This document shows positions 60,185 to 64,000 of a DNA stretch of 64,000 bases, in pieces; the first letter of the stretch is position 1; each line of letters begins with the position of its first letter. The notes under the pieces are model-generated. The model was given only the letters and a program-made list of their open reading frames with translations. It searched no databases and was not told where the DNA came from. The translations under genes and the position numbers were made by a program. This stretch comes from Planctomycetota bacterium (GTDB lineage Bacteria; Planctomycetota; UBA8742; UBA2392): NCBI GenBank assembly GCA_020845475.1, contig JADLFN010000028.1, forward strand, positions 1 through 64,000, read 5' to 3'.

Positions 60185-62077
60185 CTATTTGGGCAACGCG
60201 GCAAAGTCGCGCTGAAGCTCGCGCCAAAAGGCGGAAGGCTCGGATTCGAGTTTGCGCATTTCGGCAAGCGTGAGCCATTCGGGATGCTCCGGCGGCCAAT
60301 CGTGAGGCGAATCAAAGATAGGCGACGCGTCGAGAATGCGGCATAACAAACGCCAAAGCGGGGTGCCCAGCTTCTCAGCCGACTTTGGCTCTCCCCAATA
60401 GTCCACTCCGGCGGCTTTGCACAATGCCGCAGCCGCGTCACGCGCGACTCGATAGCACACGGGCGCGATGCGCGGCTGAGAAAGATAGTCGCGCGCCAGT
60501 TCATCGGAGTAGCTCAGGGCGAACTTCTGGGCGGATTCCTCGCCTCCGGGTCCGCTGGAGGCGAAGTAAACGAGCCACTCGCGCGCCATCCACTTGAACA
60601 TGAGGTCGGATCCGCCGGCGTCGCGTTGAATCGCCTTCATGATGCTTGCCCAGACTGCTGGTTCGTCGCGAATCATGGGGGCGTAATGATCTTGGCTGAG
60701 GTACTTGATTGAATCGTAGAAATGAAAGCGCAGATCGCGTCGCGCCGAAATTGCGAACGGCAGCCAATATCGGGGAATGCCATCGAATGACCTGACGAAG
60801 TTTGGACGGAACCAGGCGTCGTCGTACATGTCCCTGTTAGAGTGAAAGAACGCGTTGGTGCACTCGTCAATGGGTGTTTGCGGGAAGCGATCGGGATATG
60901 CCGCGAGAAAGCGATCGACTGCCTTTTTGTCGTCGCCAAGGTACTCGTGCCCGCGCCGATAGAGCCAGTACTTGAGATCTTCGTGATCCTCGGGCGGTTC
61001 TTTAGCAATTCGGGCAAACGGGTGCGCCTTAATCGTCTTGGCCGACTCTTGGACGACGATGTTGGGGTGCGATGTCAGGTAACTCCACGTTGCGTCGTCC
61101 AGGGAACGAAAGGCCTCAATCTCCCTGATTGAGTACAGTCCGCGTGAGCCGTGGTGACGAATGCTCGGCGTACGTGCATCGACTGCCAGCCTTTCAATCT
61201 CGAACAGCGCGCGGTTGCGCGGGTCCGGCACAAGAGGGAACGATTTCTCTCGCGCTGCCTTGAGGGCTTGATCGACACGCTCAGTGGGTTTGTCCGGGTA
61301 AACGATAAGGGGCTTGTTGCCGCATGCGAATTGAAGTGCGGCGCGGCGGGCCGCGCTGCCGGGTGGGAGCGTGAGCGCCGTGAGTTCTTCGCGAGAGAAG
61401 CCTTCGATGTTTTCGCGATAATATCTGGCGCCTGCGAGGATGGGCAGAGCGGGCAAGATCTCGCGTGCCTTGGCGCTGATTTCCAACCGCTGCAAATCAA
61501 CCCAGCTTCGCAGCCTGAGGAAGGACTTCGCGATCTTCTCGTCATTGCTTTCGGCGAGGTTGTCGTGGATGCGGCAGAGCCATATGTCGAGATAGCGCGC
61601 GATCTCGGCATCAGAAGTCTCGGCGCCGACCTGGTCGAGCGCAAGCGCCGCCAAGGCTGGCATTGACATCGAATGGCCCTGATCGTCCCACAAAGTCATG
61701 ACGTATTCGTAGCGTCGCAAGAGCGACGGCAGCAACTCCGGCAGGCGCTGGCGTTTCAAAATGCGTACGCCTTCGACTCCGTACGCGGCTACCACTGGGT
61801 CGCGCGCGTGGGCGAGTTTGATGAAGTAATCGACGTCGCCCGTGCACAGCAGGCGGCCAAAGGCGCGGCGGTCGCGGGGTGAGCAGCCGGAGCTGCCGCT
61901 GAAGGTGAATTCCTGGCGCGCGCCCCAGTGTTGCATCAGAAAGCGCGTCTCCGAGGCCACGCCGTCTTCTAGGCCTTCCATGAGCTGCTCGTTGCTGAGC
62001 AATTCACTGCTTTGCGGCGACTGGCAGGCTGCAGCCAGCAGGCACATCAGCGCGGCTATGAACTTGAGTTTGGACAT
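60185..62077 (-). CDS. Secreted lipoprotein of unknown function, paralogue of 20700-22415
   Basis: 630 residues. The signal ends LLAAAC (Cys at 18). The first 150 residues resemble the start of the protein at 20700-22415, and both are helical, HEAT-like and rich in Arg and Trp (see finding). The rest has Tyr/Trp/Arg-rich stretches such as YWLYRRGHEYLGDDKKAVD. ATG 62077 has GGAG about 10 bases upstream. The open frame extends 60 codons further into repeat DNA. Confidence 0.7.
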   Translation of the reverse strand: MSKLKFIAALMCLLAAACQSPQSSELLSNEQLMEGLEDGVASETRFLMQHWGARQEFTFSGSSGCSPRDRRAFGRLLCTGDVDYFIKLAHARDPVVAAYGVEGVRILKRQRLPELLPSLLRRYEYVMTLWDDQGHSMSMPALAALALDQVGAETSDAEIARYLDIWLCRIHDNLAESNDEKIAKSFLRLRSWVDLQRLEISAKAREILPALPILAGARYYRENIEGFSREELTALTLPPGSAARRAALQFACGNKPLIVYPDKPTERVDQALKAAREKSFPLVPDPRNRALFEIERLAVDARTPSIRHHGSRGLYSIREIEAFRSLDDATWSYLTSHPNIVVQESAKTIKAHPFARIAKEPPEDHEDLKYWLYRRGHEYLGDDKKAVDRFLAAYPDRFPQTPIDECTNAFFHSNRDMYDDAWFRPNFVRSFDGIPRYWLPFAISARRDLRFHFYDSIKYLSQDHYAPMIRDEPAVWASIMKAIQRDAGGSDLMFKWMAREWLVYFASSGPGGEESAQKFALSYSDELARDYLSQPRIAPVCYRVARDAAAALCKAAGVDYWGEPKSAEKLGTPLWRLLCRILDASPIFDSPHDWPPEHPEWLTLAEMRKLESEPSAFWRELQRDFAALPK

Positions 62078-62207
62078 CTTTGCTCCGGGGTGGAGCGGGG
62101 ATCTTCGCTTGATTTTGCTCCCTTGTGACGGTTGGTGCAAGGCTTGGCTCTTTCGAGTGGTGGGTTCATTTGAATGTTCTCCCAAACCTGATCGCGGCAA
62201 AAGGCTC

Positions 62208-62324
62208 AACGCAGAGGCGCCGAGACGCAGAGAAAAGCCAGGCACGGCCTGCTGCACCCCGATGGCAGGCAGTGGCTAGAAACAACGCGGCCTCGTGCAG
62301 TTCTCTGCGTCTCGGCGGTTTGCC
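62208..62324. repeat. CGCAGAG/CGAGACG inverted repeat
   Basis: AACGCAGAGGCGCCGAGACG and AGAGAA at the left, with TTCTCTGCGTCTCGGCGG at the right, are complementary over about 18 bases. It is a relative of the array at 331-357. Confidence 0.75.
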
Positions 62325-62383
62325 TTTTCCAGCCTTCGGGTTGTTGAGCGCTTTCAAACAGACCCACTACCCTCTTCCGAAAG

Positions 62384-62429
62384 ACGGGGACTGTCCCTCG
62401 GCGCAAAGGGCGCGCCGGGGACAGTCCGC
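62384..62429. repeat. GGGGACTGTCCC inverted repeat
   Basis: CGGGGACTGTCCC and CGGGGACAGTCC flank a GC-rich centre. A relative lies at 63728-63762. Confidence 0.65.
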
Positions 62430-62435
62430 TTAAAT

Positions 62436-62465
62436 AACAGGGAGGACCTTTCGGTCCTCCCTGTT
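62436..62465 (-). terminator. Rho-independent terminator of the vWA gene
   Basis: A perfect 13-bp stem AACAGGGAGGACC / GGTCCTCCCTGTT around a four-base loop. In the minus direction it lies 66 bases past the vWA stop and is followed by ATTTAAG. Confidence 0.8.
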
Positions 62466-62530
62466 TCCCCGAGGCGATCTTGCGGGATGACGCCTCGAGC
62501 GCACGACTTTGCCCATCCCGGGGCCTGCGA

Positions 62531-63340
62531 CTAACGCTGGACGTAGATGCCGCCAGCGAGCGCAGCGAGCTGTTGCATGAATGTTTGCGCCGAGCCCACG
62601 CCGCCGATGCAGATGCACACCAGCGTGCAGTCGGTAAAGTGCGTCCACCATGCGGGGAAGTCGGCGAGAATCTGCGAAGCCGAACCGCTTACGTTGGGTG
62701 AGCCGTCGGTGAGCAGGAACATCTTGCCCAGATCCACGGGGTAAACCTGGCAGGCTGTCTTGAGGCAGGCGTAAGTGGGCGTGCCGCCACCGGGGTTTGT
62801 GGCCGGGCCGTTGACCCAGGCAATAGCCGCGCTCTTGTTGCCGGAGGTGGCGGGCTGGAGGCCGCCCCAAAGGAACGTGGTGTAAGTGGGCGCGGCGAAC
62901 TGAGAGCCGTAGGAGCAGGCGTCGAACTCGTCGTCATCTGTGAGCATGCCGATGACCGATGTGGTTTCGGCGCGCACGGAAGCGATGCGAGAGCCATACA
63001 TGCTGCCGGAGGCGTCGAGCAGGAAGGCGAACTTGCCTTCGCAGGGTTCATCGTAATACGTGGGGGGGATCTCACCGGGCGGGGGTGGATCGGTCTCGGT
63101 GGGGGGTACGTCATCTTCGCCCACGGGCGGAACGACGATGGGCCCGGGCGGGGGAGGCGGTTGAACCGTGCCGCCACCTGAGCCTGCGGGCGGGGGCAGC
63201 TTCATTTTGATCATGCCCACGCCGCGATCGTGGGTATCAGTCTTGGTTGAATCCTTGTTTTCGAGTGTCGGCTGAACGGGCGTTTGTGCCCAAGCCGCGC
63301 TTGCAAAGACGACAACGAGTGCCAGAAGAACTTTGCGCAT
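62531..63340 (-). CDS. Secreted von Willebrand factor A domain protein
   Basis: 269 residues. The signal peptide is cleaved near AAWA/Q (about residue 18). A Pro-rich segment (49-95) is followed by a vWA domain with the metal-ion-dependent adhesion motif DASGSM (109-114) and a later LLTDGSPN. Several Cys could form disulfides. vWA domains bind ligands through a metal ion, often in adhesion or complex assembly. Start ATG 63340 has AGGAAA about 10 bases upstream; the frame extends further but is repeat-like. Confidence 0.85.
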   Translation of the reverse strand: MRKVLLALVVVFASAAWAQTPVQPTLENKDSTKTDTHDRGVGMIKMKLPPPAGSGGGTVQPPPPPGPIVVPPVGEDDVPPTETDPPPPGEIPPTYYDEPCEGKFAFLLDASGSMYGSRIASVRAETTSVIGMLTDDDEFDACSYGSQFAAPTYTTFLWGGLQPATSGNKSAAIAWVNGPATNPGGGTPTYACLKTACQVYPVDLGKMFLLTDGSPNVSGSASQILADFPAWWTHFTDCTLVCICIGGVGSAQTFMQQLAALAGGIYVQR

Positions 63341-63684
63341 GACTGTTTCCTGAAGTTGGTTGATTCCCGCAATCGTGCTTTTGCATGGCCTGTGCCAATG
63401 TTTTGGCGGCGCGTGCGTATGGAAACGGGAACGGCTGCAAAGTGGCTCTACGCTTGGCTTGTAGGGCAACGTAGCGTGGCGGTAGCGCGGCGCGTCGGCG
63501 CGGTGTAACGGCGGGATGGTGGGTGCGCGCCGTTTGGGAACCGTGCGGAAACGGTGTCACCGGCCCTTTGGGGCGTTGGGCGTAACGAAACCGGGGCCCG
63601 ACTACGCCTTGCGGGCTTCCAACTTCGCTGAAGCTTCGTTGGACGAGTCGTCGGGCAGGCGCCCACGATTGAGGGCGGAACGAA
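63341..63684. other. Non-coding spacer with direct repeats
   Basis: GC-rich and without a gene. A 14-bp direct repeat AACGAAACCGGGGC occurs at 63584-63597 and 63679-63692. Short inverted motifs such as CTTC-GCT-GAAG near 63623 are also present. It is probably the downstream region of the partial porin gene and the upstream region of the vWA gene. Confidence 0.5.
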
Positions 63685-63712
63685 ACCGGGGCGACCTGTT
63701 GGCCGCCCCGGT
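63685..63712 (-). terminator. Possible terminator of the partial porin gene
   Basis: ACCGGGGCGACC and GGCCGCCCCGGT pair with one mismatch around TGTT. In the minus direction it lies 47 bases past the porin stop. The following bases are TTCGTTCCG rather than a clean U-run. Confidence 0.55.
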
Positions 63713-63727
63713 GTGGTTCGTTCGAGA

Positions 63728-63762
63728 GTCAGGGACCGTCCCCTGCGGGGACAGTTCCTTAG
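63728..63762. repeat. GGGACCGTCCCC / GGGGACAGTTCC inverted repeat
   Basis: GGGACCGTCCCC and GGGGACAGTTCC form an imperfect hairpin around TGC, related to 62384-62429. It overlaps the stop codon of the porin gene. Confidence 0.65.
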
Positions 63763-64000
63763 AAGATCCACTGAATCTGGACGCGGAACTGCCAAACGTT
63801 CAAGTAGTCAGCGTTGTCGTTGGCGAAGCTGGAGCCGCTGCGATCGTCAAAGGCGCTGCCCGTAACCACGTTGCTGGGCGAGTTGGCGATAAAGTCAACA
63901 AGCTGGTACGTGATGTAAGTGAAGTCAGCCTGGATCTTGAGGTTGTGGCCGCCCAGATAGTAACCCAATGCCAAGCCGAATTCCTGCACGTCCGGGATCA
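63759..64000 (-). CDS. OprO/OprP-like porin, C-terminal part (cut by window end)
   Basis: The reading frame enters from the right edge and ends at TAA (63759-63761), giving about 80 residues. It matches the end of the porin at 43889-45376 nearly position by position: EFGLALGYYLGGHNLKIQAD then FTYITYQ, NDNADYLNVW and QFRVQIQWIF with the terminal Phe. A paralogous outer-membrane barrel. No start is visible. Confidence 0.88.
   Translation of the reverse strand, partial: IPDVQEFGLALGYYLGGHNLKIQADFTYITYQLVDFIANSPSNVVTGSAFDDRSGSSFANDNADYLNVWQFRVQIQWIF

Larger units (their letters stand above)
62078..62530. other. 453-base spacer filled with repeats
   Basis: Between two minus-strand genes. It holds an inverted CGCAGAG short-word repeat, a GGGGACTGTCC inverted repeat and a terminator hairpin for the vWA gene. 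I see no protein gene in it. Bases 62078-62207 show no recognised feature. Confidence 0.6.

Noticed and set aside
63341-63758. A small gene or structured RNA in the spacer before the porin
   Set aside because: No frame has protein-like composition, and only short repeats and a terminator-like hairpin are visible. I could not fold it by calculation, so an RNA is not excluded.

Overview
The window is high-GC bacterial chromosome, densely coded on both strands. The best fit is Planctomycetota or a close relative, probably from an environmental or metagenome assembly. Points in favour are a Ser/Thr kinase fused to a formylglycine-generating-enzyme-like domain, an ECF sigma factor overlapping a kinase/WD40 giant, a stand-alone SWIB protein, OprP-like porins, an LpxH-like phosphoesterase (Gram-negative envelope) and many secreted lipoproteins. 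No ribosomal RNA is present, so the lineage is inferred, at about 0.6 confidence.

Layout. 0-12 kb is housekeeping: tetR, mog, hemB, pyrC, dapB, tatD, yidD, rnpA and priA, with two copies of a 157-bp inverted-repeat element. 12-25 kb is mostly envelope and secreted genes: lipoproteins, a thioredoxin-like lipoprotein, a kinase-FGE fusion and a secreted sugar dehydrogenase. 25-33 kb holds a phosphoesterase, clpC, tRNA-Ala(CGC) and an enlarged membrane pyrophosphatase. 33-43 kb holds a fatty acid hydroxylase-like protein, two 4-TM proteins with TerB-like tails, the ECF sigma/giant kinase pair and a polysaccharide deacetylase. 43-54 kb holds tRNA-Leu(CAA), a porin, a HerA/FtsK-type ATPase, an LpxH-like enzyme, a glycosyltransferase, the SWIB protein and a leucine-rich-repeat lipoprotein. 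54-64 kb holds an aldo/keto reductase, a 1572-residue membrane protein, a bacilliredoxin, another secreted protein, a von Willebrand A protein and the end of a second porin. Most genes are single transcription units. The clearest coupling is sigma factor, giant kinase, deacetylase (4-base overlap, then a 1-base gap).

Two genome-wide habits stand out. First, at least six genes, including tetR, mog, hemB, pyrC and tatD, have a TAnnnT-like -10 hexamer exactly six bases before the ATG and no Shine-Dalgarno sequence, which predicts leaderless mRNAs. Other genes have clear GGAG-type sites. Second, the spaces between genes carry many families of short-word and palindromic repeats. Some have entered genes in frame: two tracts in priA and a 156-bp inverted repeat in the hydroxylase gene. 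One palindrome supplies the stop codons of two convergent genes.

I found no CRISPR array, prophage, transposase or classical defence island. The most distinctive candidates are the leaderless promoter pattern, the gene-invading repeats, the sigma/kinase pair and the modified pyrophosphatase.
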